A DNA stretch of 64,000 nt from Certhia americana (lineage: Eukaryota; Chordata; Aves; Passeriformes; Certhiidae): positions 7,464,619 through 7,528,618 of the forward strand of contig CM031866.1 in the NCBI GenBank assembly GCA_018697195.1, written 5' to 3'. Below are positions 25,401 to 40,400 of this stretch, piece by piece. The translations under genes and the position numbers were made by a program. Below the pieces are notes generated by a model. It searched no databases. It saw only the letters and a list, made by a program, of their open reading frames with translations, and was not told where the DNA came from. How positions within the stretch are numbered: position 1 is the first letter of the stretch; each line of letters opens with the position of its first letter.

Positions 25401-28400
25401 ATTCCCCTTCTAGAATGCATGCTAAAACAGAAAGAAGAAAGATATTCTTCTGCTCTAGAAGCAAACCTTTATTTTCCTCTCCTGTGAAATAAGTTCCTTT
25501 TTTTTTTTTCCCCATGTATATTAAAAGTGAGACATTTTTCAGTTTATCCTGCAGATCTTAGGGCAAATCCTCAGGTAGTGTAATCTGGTGCTGCTCATTG
25601 CTTTTATAAAGCTACAGTGATTTATAGCAGCTGGCCTGCCCCAGCTCTGGAACATGGGAGAAAATTGAAGATATGATGATAATAACAGAAGCACAGCACA
25701 GCCAGGGGCACATTCCTCCAGCTGACAGTGCTAATCCCACACACAGCAGCAGGGTGGATGCATTAATAAGGAAAGCCTGCAGGAGTGAGAGAATCAGGAT
25801 CAGACCCATCACTGAAAGATGGCTTTCCCCCTGGTGCCTTGCCAAAATTCAAAGTGGTATTTGGACTGCCCAATGCAATGCACCATATTTTTGAGAAAGG
25901 ATCGAGGGAAATGCAAACTCTAGAGACAGAATGTGAAATTTGACATGACCCTGAGACATTGCCCCAGCAGGAACACTAGAGAGGTTACATATCTCACTGC
26001 TTCTTGGCATGATACAGCCTTTTTCCTCAAGGCAGCTCTACAAGCTGGTACTTGCCTGTGAGAAAAGGCCACTTCTTGTTTCTTTTGGAACAGGCAGCAG
26101 TATTGCAGCACCCTCAGGGTTTTTTTGAGAGACTGATCCATGCAACAGGGAATTAAAACCCCTATCCCCTTTCTTCTGCAAGGTTCAGACAGAGCCTAGC
26201 CACAAGCAATGGAATGAGTGCAGTGCAGAGGCTTGAAGCCATGAGTTCATCTGGGTGCAAGTATCTCTGTTCAATGTTTCCATCTGCCCTCAAACCAATG
26301 GCAAGAGAAAATCTGGGACACCAAGGCAGCTGTTTGTGAAGCTCACAAACTCCTCCCAAAACAGCCCATAGGCTCAGTATGGGCACAGGAGAAAGGCATG
26401 CACCTAGGCATTAGCTGTGTGTGAGCAGCAGCTGGAAATGCTGGCTGGAGAGCACAGTCACAGGGGTTTGTCAGGCAATGATTGTGCCATCCCTCAAAAC
26501 AAAGCAAAGGCCTCTTCTGATGGCTTAGATGTTTTGGTGAAATCCCTTCACCTCACAGCAACACCTGAGTTGTTTCCAACTTTTCCATCCTCATTCTAGG
26601 CAATGACTCTTGATGGAGCGGATTTAACCACTGAGGTTTTCTACAAGAGTGGCCACGATTACCAATTTCTGTGCCACGGCAAGGACCAGACAGGCGAGGG
26701 CTGCCACAACTACAGAGTGAGGTTCCTGTGTGGCAAATCTGGTATGTGCCCCATCATTGAAAGCCAGAACAGAGAACAGCAGAAATCCTGTCCTCCCATG
26801 TCTGGCTCCTTCTTGGTGTCAGAACAACTTCTGTCATTTTTCCAAGCTAAAGATTTGGCTGGGCTATGGACACAAACTCAGATAGAATGGCGGAAGGTGT
26901 ATCTCAGGAAAAATTCCTGAGCACTAGCAGAAGCAGCAGGGTGGTTTTTCAAATACCCAGCAAGGCTTTGGGAAATATTTGGCAAGTTCTTTCATGTAAA
27001 TTCCTTGTTCTTTTGCAAAAAACATTTGGGGATGATGTAGGATTAGTCAATGAGAACGTGTGAAGTCAACAGGGTTTGAAACTTAAACTTCATTTTGTCG
27101 TTAATCATTACAACACTTCTGTCCTTAATCTGGTCATAAGATGGGTCATAAGGATTTTTGGTGCTGGCAGGAAAAGAAGGGTGGCAGACTGTTGTTTTGC
27201 TGGAAAAAAACACGATTAGGTTAAAGACCACTTGTCTGCTGTAAACAACAGCACCCAGCGCCCACAAGAGCTGCTGCTAAGTGGGTGTGGTGAGAATGAG
27301 CCACTAAGAGCTACATTTAAATTTATCCTGGGGTCAGTGGAAAATCCACCTGCCTAAATAAAAATACTTTCCTGTTTTCTTGCTTGCCAAGCCAAAGCCA
27401 GTAAAAAACATGTTTGGAGGAGTTTACCTTTTTTTTTTTTTTTTTCTTTCTTTTTAGCATGAGAAAATCATAATTTTTGGTTGCACTCCAAGGAGGGGTG
27501 TGGGGTAAGAAAAAAGAAGGAACAAGCTTTTTCTGATAAGATTGACTGCATTCTCCACCCTTGCTTTTTGGGTTTTCAGTGAAACCAAAGCTCACTGTAA
27601 CAGTTGACACCAATGTGAACAGCACGATCCTGAATCTGGTGGATGATGTGAGCTCATGGAAACCTGGAGACAGGCTGGTGGTGGCGAGCACTGACTACTC
27701 CATGTACCAGGCAGAAGAGTTCCAAGTGCTGCCCTGCAGAACCTGCAGACCCACCCAGGTCAAGGTAGCAGGTGAGGTGCTTCATCTTGTCACTCTGGTA
27801 TTGCAGTTCACAAATTCTGTCATTTACACTGAGGTGACTCCAAGAAGAATTGAAAAATGATGAAAGACACCTGAATTTGACAGCCAGGTTAGACACTTTC
27901 AGGATACATAACTTTCATACTTGAAAAGCATCTAACTTGATTTTGGTTCCTTTCTGCCTTCTCTTTTCACAGCTGACTCCATTTTGGTTCCCAAGTATGC
28001 TATTCAGTGGATGAATTTACTTAAAAGGAACAGATGCAGGTTATGTATTTGAGATATCCAGTAACTGTATTTGAAATACCACTTCCTGGAAAGCAGATGA
28101 GCATAGCTGATGTGAAGAGTGAGCTAGGGCAGGAGCAGACTATGAGAGACTGTAAAGCTACGAAGTAATTTCCAGCTGGCTGCTTTCCTAAGTTTTATTT
28201 AACAAGAACTATAATCTTACATTTTAGAAATACTTTTTTTGTACTACTGAAGCTACTGTTTCCCGTTTACTGTGTCTCCAGAGGGCATTGCTTAGAGGTG
28301 ATGTATTAACCAAACATTTCTGGCAGCCAGTGAGTTGTCCTGAGCCTCTGCTCCGGGGAGATGGAGAGGCAGGGTGCTGCCAGAGTGAGCCTGAGAAGGA

Positions 28401-31400
28401 GGAGTGGGAGCCTTTGTAGGGCTTCAGCATTTTTCTCTTGTAGGTGACCAGCTCAAATCCAAAACAAATTGCTTTTGATTAATAGATTTTGTAGTCCAAT
28501 GATTGAAGAATGGTCTCTGGACACAGAATCCAATTAAGAAGCATAACCATGATGAAGCACAGACTATTGCCAGCATGAGTGTAAAACTGAAATCCAGAGT
28601 GGAGATTTAATCTTCACTTGAGTCAGTGAAGTTTTCTTTCCTTTCTAGAGCCTTGTTTTGGCACACTGATAAACAGAGCATGTAAATAGCACATGAGCTG
28701 CCCCTTGTCTTAAAAGATGAGGAATTTTTTTTGCTTCTATAATAGACAAAAGCAAATATTATTTTACAGTATATAACTCTGCAGTAAATGAGGCTGTCTT
28801 TCTGAGGCAGTATCTGCCTGGTGGTAGATCATGCATGGGACTTTATGTTTGCTTGGACACTGGCTGTTGCTCTAGACAGAGGTCTTGTCTGCATTTACAG
28901 TAAGACCTTTCTGAAAACCATGAGGGCACTTGGCACATCCAATGCACCAGGAAGTTCACTCGGTTCTCTGAAATGAGCCACTTCAACATTATCTCTGATG
29001 CAACTCCTTCTGGAAGGTGCCAATATGCTTCCTTTGGCAGCTGCCCTCCCCACATTTAGCCATTAATTGTTGGACATGTGCATTAGGTCAAGAAAAATGT
29101 TATTCACAGGCCAAATGTATCATAGTCTTATGCAAACATAAGCAAACATAAAGTCCCTTCAAATGTCTAGTGCTTTCAAAGAAGACACGTTTCCAAGCTG
29201 AGTATTTTTCTTGAGCAATTTTTGAACTGCTGGACTCAGACTGGTATGATACAAGTCACATCATGAAGATGGTCTTGGAAGATCGCCAGTGAAAATAAAG
29301 ATGGTGTAGGAGTCTTGGGCTTCCCATAAACTAATGGATCTGTGGAATTCATGTAGTTACATTCATCTCCTAGCTAGGTTAGTTTAAGGAAACAAATAAT
29401 GGGTTAAAAACAACAAAAAAGTTCTTGTGAATTTCAAGTAAAGAAGCAGTGGAAACACTTGTTAAAGAAATTGTGCTCTTGATCTCAGATTGCTCTTTAG
29501 GAGAATTAGGACATTCCTTTTATTACCACAAATGACATGAACAGCAGGGACAAAGTCTCTCCTTTCTTATATCCAGGCAACTCTATTGACGTCAATGGGA
29601 TTTCACTGATTATATAAATCAAGGCAAAATTTAGTCCAGTTATAAAAATCACTTCCAACTTTCTTGTAACAAAACCACGTTCACACCAGAAAACAAAATA
29701 ATCTGCCTGAATCTAGGTTCAGTCTAGATGGAATAAAACCTGGCAGGGCTGGGATGTCCCCTGTCTTTAGGAGCCAGGAGGTCCCTGAACTGCTCTGTGC
29801 CTGGCCACATAATTAGCCAGAATAAGGATCACTAATGGTCTTAGCACGGGTGAGCAGCCCTGGCCACAACCTGGCCTTGTGTGCCTGGGCCAGGCTTGTA
29901 ATTGGGTCTAGAAGAACACTCATCATAAATGCCTGCCTGCCTTTTTCTATGGAGGTAGGCAAGATTGCTTTGCTCCTTCTGAGAAAAGCCTTCCACACAT
30001 ACATTTATATACAGGGTCTCAGAGGGGTGTCATTTGTAATAAGTGAAAAAGCTTAATTTTTCTAAGAGGTTTAGTTTAGCAGCTGAGAACTCCAGAAGTT
30101 TGCCCTTTGAAAGACAAATGATAAAACCATTCCTACTCATGATGATTTATTTCCCTTTTAATCTTTATTTTTTTCCCTTTCTATTTATTTTTAAAATGAA
30201 ACCTAAATGTCAGATCTGAACTACTTAAGAGTCTCTTTGTTATAAAAAAGGCAGAAAACCTCTGCTTTGTGGACAGCCAGTTTGGTGTAGCAGCCACTTG
30301 GCATACCAAGGTTTAATATAATTTATGCTCTCATAGTTTAATAGCATTTTAATAGACATGGTTTAGCATATTGTGCCAAATAAGTCAAACTCATTAGTTA
30401 GCTCATGTCCTATTTATATTTGATACTTCCTGCTGAAACTCATACTTTCTATACTGGCTAAAAATGGATTGATTGGAGCTTTTCAAAAGAACTTGAGAGA
30501 GTTAATACTCAATTGCCTTCAGATTCTAGGAGGATTTAGTTATATAAATATGGACATCTGCAAATCTCAGCATAGAAAGTGAGGGAGAGCACACAGGCTC
30601 TGATCTTTTCCACTCTTTTACTGCAGTAACTGTCCTACTGTAAAAACTGTTGTTCCCATGGGTAAGTGTGGTTTGCATGAGGACCCAGACCTGCAGGTCC
30701 TGCTCCCAGTCAAATGGTCGCTCACTTTTTCTCCACTTGCTTTCTTTGTTTAACCCTTTTTTATTTTTTTTTTTTTTTTTTTTGCTTGTCATTTTTGTGC
30801 CTAGATTATTTTCACTGTGGGAACAGATTAAAATTGTTTGATCTTTCAACTTCACAAGGTTTGGGGAGGGAGAACAGTGCAGGGCAAAGGGAGCGAGGGA
30901 GGAAGGAAGGAAGGGTTGTGTTGTTATGATAGAACTGGATAGTAGGAAAGATCAAGTATTTTGTCTAGTTTCCCTGGGAAACAAGTCTAATCTTCATCTT
31001 GGTTGCTCTGTATGAAGTTTCTACTAATGCTGATAAGTTTCACCATGGAACAGAAATGATGAAATGCTCTTTTGTGCTCCTATATGCTCTTGATAAAGGA
31101 TGAAAAAACTATTCGTGCCTTGCATAATTGCTCCAATTATCCCACATACTGGTGAGTCTATGAATTCAAGCACAATCTCTTAGATCCTGCTTATTAGGTT
31201 GCAAATATTAGAGAGATAAGGAGTTTACTGTGATCTTGCTCATGCAGAGAGCTCTGAATTAAAAGTATAAATACGTAGTTGTCTCAGAAATTCACAGCCT
31301 GTGTCAGCATTCATCTGGTGCTGTAAGGATGGTAGAATTTACCCCACTATCAAAATTCAGATATTTTTAGAGATTTAGGGTGTTCTGTTTAGGAGCTGGC

Positions 31401-34400
31401 ATCATTTTGGCTGGAACTTGCCAAAAGCACTTTTTTTAAGGCCACCCTGCTGCTTGAGGGCAGGGCAGGAAATCTTGTGAAATGGTTCTTTCTATCTATC
31501 AGTCTTTCAGAGCTCCTTCTACCTTTGGGCATTGCCTGGGAGCTGAGCTGACAAAATCTCATTCAGGTTTACACAGAAGTTCTTAAGGGTAGAGTTTGTG
31601 TCTGATTGCTGTACATCTACTTGCCATGTGAAAGTTAAAAATTGGAGGAATACTTGTTGATGAGCACATCAGGTGTACTGTGTGACTCCAGAAGCCAGTC
31701 AGCTCACCCAAACCATGCTGTGTTACAGGCCTGTGGCTTAGGGATGCAACAGCAAACCCCATCAAGGTGATTCAGAATAATGAGGATTTGAAAGATGCTG
31801 GTGTGAACATTTGTTTGTTATTAAATATAAGCAATAGGAGCATTACCACCAGTGATGACAAGTGCTTGGCAAAAATGAAAAATCTGTCAGATCTGGGCTA
31901 GCATCTGCAATGAGTTGAACTGACTTTAAAGATGCCCTGAAGGATTCACTGTCACTGGATCATGTAAGTTGAACAGACAAATTGTGATCAGCATTTCTCT
32001 TAAAAACTTGATTAGGAAACATCAAAAGACCGTGAGACACTGGGTCTTATCCCTAAAGAGCCCAAAGGAGAAGAAAAGACTCTTTAGAGAGAAAAAAATA
32101 CTTCAGGAGAATCTCAGCTTTACTTTATCTTCACCAAATCCAGACCTTCAAGCGCTGGTTTCACTTCTCAAAGGGAGATTTAGCAGTTTGGGCCATTTAG
32201 GGCCAAGGGATTTAGGAATGCATGAGTGTACCTGGGAGGGTTTTCTGAGAGATATAACTCACCAGATCTGAGCACTCTTCCACATTTGCAGCAGTTGAAA
32301 TAGTTTTAAAATCCCACCCTTCCCAGGTTTGATAAGGGCCAAGACCCAGGTTTTATGGCTGTGTTCACATGTGGCAGGTTTTCCTTTGTGCCATTTGGAG
32401 AAACTCTGCTTCGCATTGCTTTGTTTACTTAAGCATGCCCTTGATGAGTGGATCATCTCTGTCTATTTTAATGTCTATTTCCTTTTAATAATTACCTTGT
32501 CCTTACCAACAACTGACTTCAATAATCACTATCTTGAGTAATAAGCACGGAAATGTGCTCATATTTTGCTGAATCAAGACTTCCACCAGGCAAGCCCAAA
32601 TATTAAGGAAGTTTTCCCTGTAAATTTACATTGCGCTAACTGGAGGCACTGCTATGACACATGCAGCAGCAAAGCCAGGAAGTTTTTCCTAGTCCATCAC
32701 ACAGATCTGCTGCAGGGAGACATGATCCATGTCACTGCAAGGCTGTGTTTGGTTTAGATTACAATATGGCACAAGCCTGGCAGGGCAGGCTCTATCCATG
32801 AGGGATGCAGCAAACCCTAACCCAAAGGAGGAGAAGGTGAATCAGTGGCCTCAGGGCTTGTTAGTGGTTGGGAAATCACAGCCCTGGCTTTGATGCTGAA
32901 GCAGCAACATATTCCTCCCCCTTTCCTCAAACTTTCAAAGCACAGGGTTGCCTTTTTAGTATCAAACCACTCCAGTGCCCATTTGCAAACCCCTGGCTGG
33001 GGTTTGCCCATGGTCAGTGCTCAGGGTCTCAGATATCCTGGCTGGTTTCTGGGAAGGCTCTGTGTGCCAGCTGTGAACAGCAGCTGAACTTCGAACTTGT
33101 AGCTCTGCAGAGTGAGATGCTGCCATCCTTGAGTGAACTCCCTGAACTCACCACAGAGCAGACTCTTTTGTGGTTTTTTTCCCTTCTCTCCTCCAAACAT
33201 GCCCCAGGCAGCTCCCTGGCAGTGCCACGTGTCTGCAAATGCCCCTCACATTGCTCCTGGTCCCATGAGAAGTGCCCGATGTTGTAGTGCTGGTTCCCAG
33301 CAGTCATTTACAGCACACAAGGGCTCCCATGCCAAGCTCTGTCTCCCACAAGCTTCTTTCAGCCCCGTTTCTGCAGGGAGCTTGAATTTCTGTCAGCCTT
33401 GAGAAGTGGTTTGTTTTTCAAAACTCTATTAAAGGAGCTATTATTCAAAATCCGCTTTTACTTTGGAAGGGGATTGCTTTCCATCTCTCCTTTTATCTCC
33501 AAACATGTCAAATCAGCAAAAGCAGAGTGAAAAACATGCACCCAAGAAGTTATATTTAGAAACTGGTTAGTCCGTATTTAACATTCCTGTCAGTGCTTAC
33601 TCTGTTTTGCATGTCTGGACTGGTGTTAAATTAAATTAAATACATGCAAGCATGACATTTATTATTCTAGAGCTCAGCACAGGAATAACAAAACTGCCTA
33701 TCTAATTTCACTGCCACAAATCCTGGAGATGTGGCTTCAAATAGTATGTTCTTATGATTATCTAAAATTCTTCCTGCATTTCAGTAAATCAAGGAGAGTT
33801 CAGCTCTGGGGAAAACTGAAAAATAACAGCTTAAAAATGGTTCCATAAAGAGAAACTGTGCTCCTTTACAGACTCACTCAAGGCTCCAGCATGGAGTATC
33901 CACTGCAGTAGCTTTTTTCATGTAAATGAATAAAGGAAGCAAAGCTGTTGTTTTTTGGATGAGTGTGGTTTTGACCACTCAACTGATAAGGCTCACTGAC
34001 TGCAGGGCAACAACACAGGCATGGAGAAGCCCAGGAATTCCTAGGGAGACAATTGCTCAAGTGGGTGAGGTGCAAATCCAGGGTCCCTTGCAGCCCTTCA
34101 TTTCTGAGATGAGCCTGCAGCTCTTTGGCCATCACCACTCCTGTAGTCAACAGAGAGTGTTTTTCACAAGACCAGACGATTTTGAAGGCAGAGGTGCCAA
34201 GGCAGAAGGCACATGTTGTGGTGTGAACCCTGTCCCACAGCGCAGCAGTTTCAGAGCAGGGCAGTGTACTCACCCTTCCCAAATCCCAGTATTGCTGTCA
34301 AACTACACTGCTTTCAGCTTCAGAAGAAGAGGGAGTGAAAGGTGTTTGCTTATTGTTTTTATACACTCAAAGCATCATGTTTTGGTTAAAAATAATATTG

Positions 34401-37400
34401 TTTCAGTGTTCAAAATCCTACCCTTGACTTAGCACTTCTGCTTAAGCATAAAGTGCTTTGCAGTGATAGCCAGGCTTCAGGCTTGCCATTTGTTTCTAAT
34501 TCAAATTTGTATGATTCCATGGAAATGAAATACATGCAAGTGTAGCATTCCTTAAAGTTCAGTGCTTACTTAAAGAGTCTATTACTTATTTTTACTGGAA
34601 TAATACAGAATGGAGTCAGTAAGATGAACCTTTCCCAACTGACTTTTCTCTGCAAAAATCTGCGGAAGGAAGGAGGTAGTAGGAATCTGTTTGAATGAAA
34701 TCACAACAAAGAGATCCTTTGCTTTCTAGACATCCCCACTGCCTGGACTTCCCCCCTTCCTGGTCAGGCCAGGGAAAGTTTTCTGTGCTTTTAACCCCTC
34801 CATGGAGGAGGGTGTGTGTGGAAGATGTTATGAGCAACTTGGTTTGGCAAAGGGAGGTGTGGCACGGGGGTAGATGGAAGATCCCATTGACTCAAACTAC
34901 ACCAGGGCAGGAGGAAGCCTTGGGAGCAAGTTGGAGATGTGAGGGTAGATCTAAAATGGAGAAGTTTGGGTGGACAGGGGGTCAGAGGTTTTACAGCCCA
35001 CAAACTTGGTGAGGGGCTGTGATTGTCCCAAGCCACAATTCCTAAAGACTTTCTGCCCTCTCTGCTCCTTGTTTGCATCTACAGCCATGGTGTTGGCAGG
35101 ATCTGACTGATGCTTGCCCCAGAGTAGTGCTGTGGAGTCTGAGCAGCTTCCCATGTCTTACTGTGGGAAATGCTGTGCTAACTTTGGGCATTTAGACTTT
35201 TCAGTAGCTGCATCATCAGGGTTTTTTTGCATTGGATGTTCAGACACAGCCAGTTGTAATCCAAAGTACAGGGTTCCTTTTCAAGGTAGGAAGTGTGTTT
35301 TGTCTAAGAGACTGTTGGTTTAACCCCGTGGATAAATGAAGCAACCTAAGATCAAAAATCCCACTTCCTCCACTGCAAATATCTCCCCAAGACCTTGGGT
35401 GTCACCTGTGCTCCATCTTTCCTTCCTTTGAGGTGTCAGCCAACAGTTTGTGCTGACTCGGTTGCTCCTTTCATTAGCATGCCAACCCCACCACAGGAAG
35501 CCCACGGGAAACCAGCAGCACTGGCAGAGTAATCCTGAAACTGGGTCTGGTTCCTTTAGGGAAAGCCACATACCTGCACGTTGGCGAGGTGGTGGATGGT
35601 GTGGACATGCGGGCAGAAGTGGGGCTGCTGAGCCGCAACGTGGTGGTGATGGGTGAGATGGAGCCCCAGTGCTACGAGTACAGCAGCAAGCTGTGCTCCT
35701 TCTTTGATTTCGACACCTTTGGGGGACACATCAAGGTAAGGCTGGAGCCCTTCCCTTGTCCTTTCCTCCTTCCAGCCACAACTTCACGTACCAAGGGAGC
35801 CAAGATGCAGGAAGGGAAAAATTTCTCACCAGCTACTGAGCAAACAACCTCTCCCCACGGTACAGCAGATCCACCCTCTGGCTGCTGCCTGTCCTTTGGC
35901 TTTGAAGTGCATGTCATGCCCCTGCAGACATTGCTCAGCCAGTGAGGCTGGTGATCAACACACCTGAGATAAAGTCTCCACATCCCAATCCCTGTTTTCC
36001 CTAGATTTTGATAGTGTTAAGCCCAGGAAGTTTGATTTGAACCCATGGAAAATGATAAATATGAATTGCTTTCCTTCTACAATTAAGTTAAATGTGTCTT
36101 TGGCAGCAGTGGGGAAATCAAAAAGCAACTCTGGTATCCTCAGCCACCATGCCCCTGTCCTCACCCTGCAGCCGCACACTCCCCTCCACACAGTAAACCT
36201 TTCCAGCAGATACCATGCAACCCTTCCTATGCCTGTGTTCCTTCTCCTTGCCCTCAACAGCCTTTCCTGTTTCTTGACTTCAGTGCTTTTGTTCTCCAGA
36301 TTGGTCTTGACTTTAAGGCTACCCACATTGAAGGTCTAGAACTGAAATACATGGGCCAGCAGACAATGGGGCATTACCCAATTCATTTCCATATGGCTGG
36401 AGATGTGGATGAGAAAGGAGGCTACAACCCTCCAACATATGTGAAGGACACCTCCATCCACAACACCTTCTCCCGCTGCGTCACCGTCCATGGATCCAAT
36501 GGTTTACTGGTAAGAAGTTCCAGTGCCTGCCTTAGACATAAAGACAGCAGCAAGAAAAACTTCCTCAGAGCATGAATACAGCTTAATTATTGCAGAATTA
36601 CGTGTTTTATTGTTAAAACCAATGCTTGACTCTTCTCACCCTGGATATATAAGGACTATCTCAACGTGCCACTGTGGCACTGGGTGCTGTGTGTGACTCA
36701 GAGGGGACAGAGCACTTGTCTGGGTACTGCAGTGTCTGCAGGCCAGCCCATCTCTAATGAGTGGTTGGATATTTCTGTAGACACAGTTTGCTATTTAAAG
36801 AGGATAATCAGAAGTTTTAAGTGTGCCTCATCTTTCCTGTAATAAAGGTTTGGGTTTGCAATGCCAGTCATAACATTAAGCACTCACAGAGCTCTGATGT
36901 GCCAGAGTTGCACTCCATAACAAGAATTCATTTAGGATAAATCTCTAGGATGACGATGGTTACGAGACAAATTGCAGCACACCAGAGATGTCAAGAACAT
37001 GTCCAGATTCTCCCCAGATCTAGGGGTGCCTTTGTTTCTGGGGTAAGAACCTGTTGTTTGTGAACAGAGAAGGACTTGTGGGTGATGTGATGGTTAGAGG
37101 CTGTCTTGGGCAGTGATCACAAAATTATGGCAGTTTTCTGTTCTTGGAGAAGTAAGGAGGAGGGTCAGCAGAACAGCTGCCCCAGATTTCCAGAGGGCAG
37201 AGTTTGGCCTGTTTGGGAACCTGGTAGACAAAGTCCCTTGAGAGGAGGTCCTGGAAGGCAGAAGAGTCCATGTGGACTGGATGATCTTCAAGAAGATAAT
37301 CCTGATCTTAAAGATACAGGATTTCTCTAGGCATAGGACTCTCACACATTCAGTGAAATAGCAGTGTATTCCATAAAGAAAAAATGTATCTGAGCCCTGA

Positions 37401-40400
37401 AGAGAAGAATTTCTTCACTTCAGTACTGTCAAGAGCCCTGCTGCTATATATAACAGAATTTTAAGTGGAAACCTATCATTGGCAGTTGTAACCTGGATGG
37501 TCACTGTGCATTAGGAGTTCATACCTCTAGAAGCGCCAGCATTGGAAGGGAGAGTCCCAGGCATAATTAAAATGCACAGAAGTTGAGTAAAGGGCACTTA
37601 AATTGCAGTTCCAGAGGCAGAGCAGCTTTTATCTGCTATTTATGAACCTGAGGTTTTGGGTTTGACCTCTGTCCTTCTAAGTTTAGAACATGATCCTGAA
37701 AACCTACCAAATGAGCATGGTTTCTGAATTAAAAAGGCATTTTACTGTATAAATTATATAAGTCGTTCAGGGTCATGTGGCATTTGCCCAATCTGAAGCT
37801 GCCAGTAGAGGAGCTTATTTCACAATGAATATGCAGAGTGGCAGGGCAGCATTGCAGGTTTCTTTTGTCACACTGTGATGGGCTGTCCCCAGTGGCACCA
37901 TAAACATATCCTCTGGCTGCACAGAGGCTGCACAGCTTCTGACCAGCTGCAGCTGCTTCTGGTCAAATGTGGGATCTTCATTCCCTGTTGCTAAACCAAA
38001 TGCCCAGAGCCTGGCATTTTCTGTATCAGACGGATGGGTTCATGCAGAGAATCTGGAAATAGTTTTGTCTCTTGTGCTCTCTCTGGGCAACAGCTGTGCC
38101 ATGGGGGATCTGTGGCATAGGAATCCATGTGCTCAAGCTTTTCCAGCCAAGATGGCAGAGTGAAATTCAGACTGATGTAGCTGATGAAAGGAACTTGATT
38201 CTCTTGCTGTTGTTGAACAACCACAATTCCCTAAATAATCATACTTTGCCTCTGTGACAAGGCACCCAAGAGATATCTTATAATTTAGGACATTAGTTAG
38301 TCAATATAATCCCTCTTGATTTTAGTTTATCAAAATGTGTGAATATGAAGTGTTACCTATATTGTTTTGCTTTGGTTTTTTTTACCTCATCATTATTGCT
38401 GATGGCTGAAAAGAAAGCCCCAGTGAACTAAAGCAATCTGATTGAGTTTGTTCAGTTGCACCACAGAAAACATGCTCCATATGTTGCATCACTTAGGTGT
38501 TGTTTCATGGCTCTGATACACATCTGCAGTCAGCAGCTCCATGCCTTGATTCATCAGGTGATCCCACCACAATCTCCTCATCTGCTTTCTGACTTTAATT
38601 TCCTTCCTTTCCTCTTCCTTCTCCCCCAGATATAGTCAAAGACACCCACATGGGTCTCTGATGACTACAGTAGTTATATACATTACCCAGTTGCCTGTTA
38701 TTGTTTTACTTGGGCAGCACCACCTGTTCCTTCATGCAAGACCACCATTCATGCAAACAGAGATGAGCTCTGTCTTCCCTCAGGTAACTTTCAAACCCTC
38801 TGAGATCAGGTAGATCCAAAGTGTACTTTGCTGAGGGAAAATTGCCTTAATGATGTGCACAAACCACACTCTGGAAATAGCCATAAAAATTCTAGCTGGA
38901 CTATTAAACCTCAGCATAGCACAGAACTTAATGATGTCCTTAACATTAAGCTGTTGATTTCAGAGGTGCTTCTTGCACGAGTGTTGTACAGTACCTGTGC
39001 AAATGTTTTAATAAATGGGAGAGTGGCATCAGTTGTTCTTTACTGTCATTAAAGCAGGCAGGTAATTTACATACAGGCTCTCCTGCTTGCTTTGCTGTCA
39101 CTTTTCACATGTCACTTCAGAGACATTCATAGACACTGAAAAGTCTAGGAGAAAAGAGTATCTAGTTATTTCTGATGACAGGTATTTTTCTGTGGATCTG
39201 CACAGTCTGTTAGAAGTAGCTGTCTCAACGTTAGCTCACCTCATTGATGGGTTATTCTGCACTTGCATGTAAATTCATATTAACTGAGAGGCACAGAGGG
39301 TCCTTCTGGAAACAAATCTGTAGAAATGAGTTTCTCACCATAATTATTATTTTAAAATGCAATAGTTACCCAATGTTTTCTGCAATCTATTGGCCAGACA
39401 AACACCTAGTTACACCACTGCAATCCCAGGGATGAAACTTTGCTCTGATTCCCACTCTCTCCATTGGATTCAGTGTGCAAGCTAAAATAGAAGCAGCCAC
39501 TGAGGAAAGAAATTAAATGGGGGTCAGTAAATAATCTGGCAGGATCCAGGGGAGAGCTGTACTTCATGGAATAAGTGGTTGTGCTATCTAATAACTTCAG
39601 TGGTATCTGCTTTTACTAAGCCAGCTATACTTCACAGTAATTGTTTTGCCAGGAAAAGCATTATCTGGCTCTAAATTGCTCATGGTTAACATAAGATTAT
39701 GGACTATTAACAAGGTTTCAATCAAAGGAAAAATTAAATACATTAGAAGAGTGATTTTGGAACAAGAATCTCATTTGCTATCCAAGCATTTCAGTGTAGG
39801 CTTATGCATGAAAACAGGCACAGGAAACAAGTCAGAGGTGACTGAGAGATGGCTTATGGGGAAATAATTAATGAAAGAGAAGGTGACAGATGCCTAAGGG
39901 ACCAGATTCCTGGCTGATAACTTCTGTGGGCTTTCAGGGATGAATTAGGAGAACAACAGGCACTTGCTGGCTCTGAGCCTTTTCTGGCCCTGCTCCCCTC
40001 CTCTCTCACTGTTCTGGGAGATGTGATGCCCTGGGATAGCACTCCCTTGCTTTGCCCCAGCTGAGTCTGGTCACTGCAGGTTTCCACGTCCCCGTCCTGG
40101 TGCAATGTTGTTCCAGCTGGAAAGATAAATTGCTGAAGTGGCAAACCTTTCTCTAGGGAAACTGCTCCCATCATCTAAAAGTCCCAACACCATTGCTCAT
40201 CTGTGGTTTCAGTACTACTGTCCTTTGAGAGAAAGCTAATAGGATTCAGTGGCATTTTCTGTGGAATTCTGACATCTCTGTGATTAAAAGACATCCTCTA
40301 TGCATTGGAAACCTTTTTCTGAATGTTGATCACTCTTCTGAAGTGTTCTGTCCTTTAAAACTTTGTCATACCAAGGCTGGGATAATTCATTCTTCTGAGG

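Larger units (their letters stand above)
27772..35559 (+). other. CEMIP intron 10, the largest intron in the window (7.8 kb)
   Basis: It holds a T(20) run at 30764-30783 and a GGAA microsatellite at 30896-30915. Several open frames of 70-170 codons occur on both strands (for example at about 33,880-34,430), but none has splice or homology support. No CR1 or LTR body was recognised. Confidence 0.7.

Noticed and set aside
33878..34432. Open frames of 134 (minus) and 168 (plus) codons in intron 10.
   Set aside because: They overlap each other on opposite strands, have low-complexity-free but unrecognisable sequence and no supporting signals.
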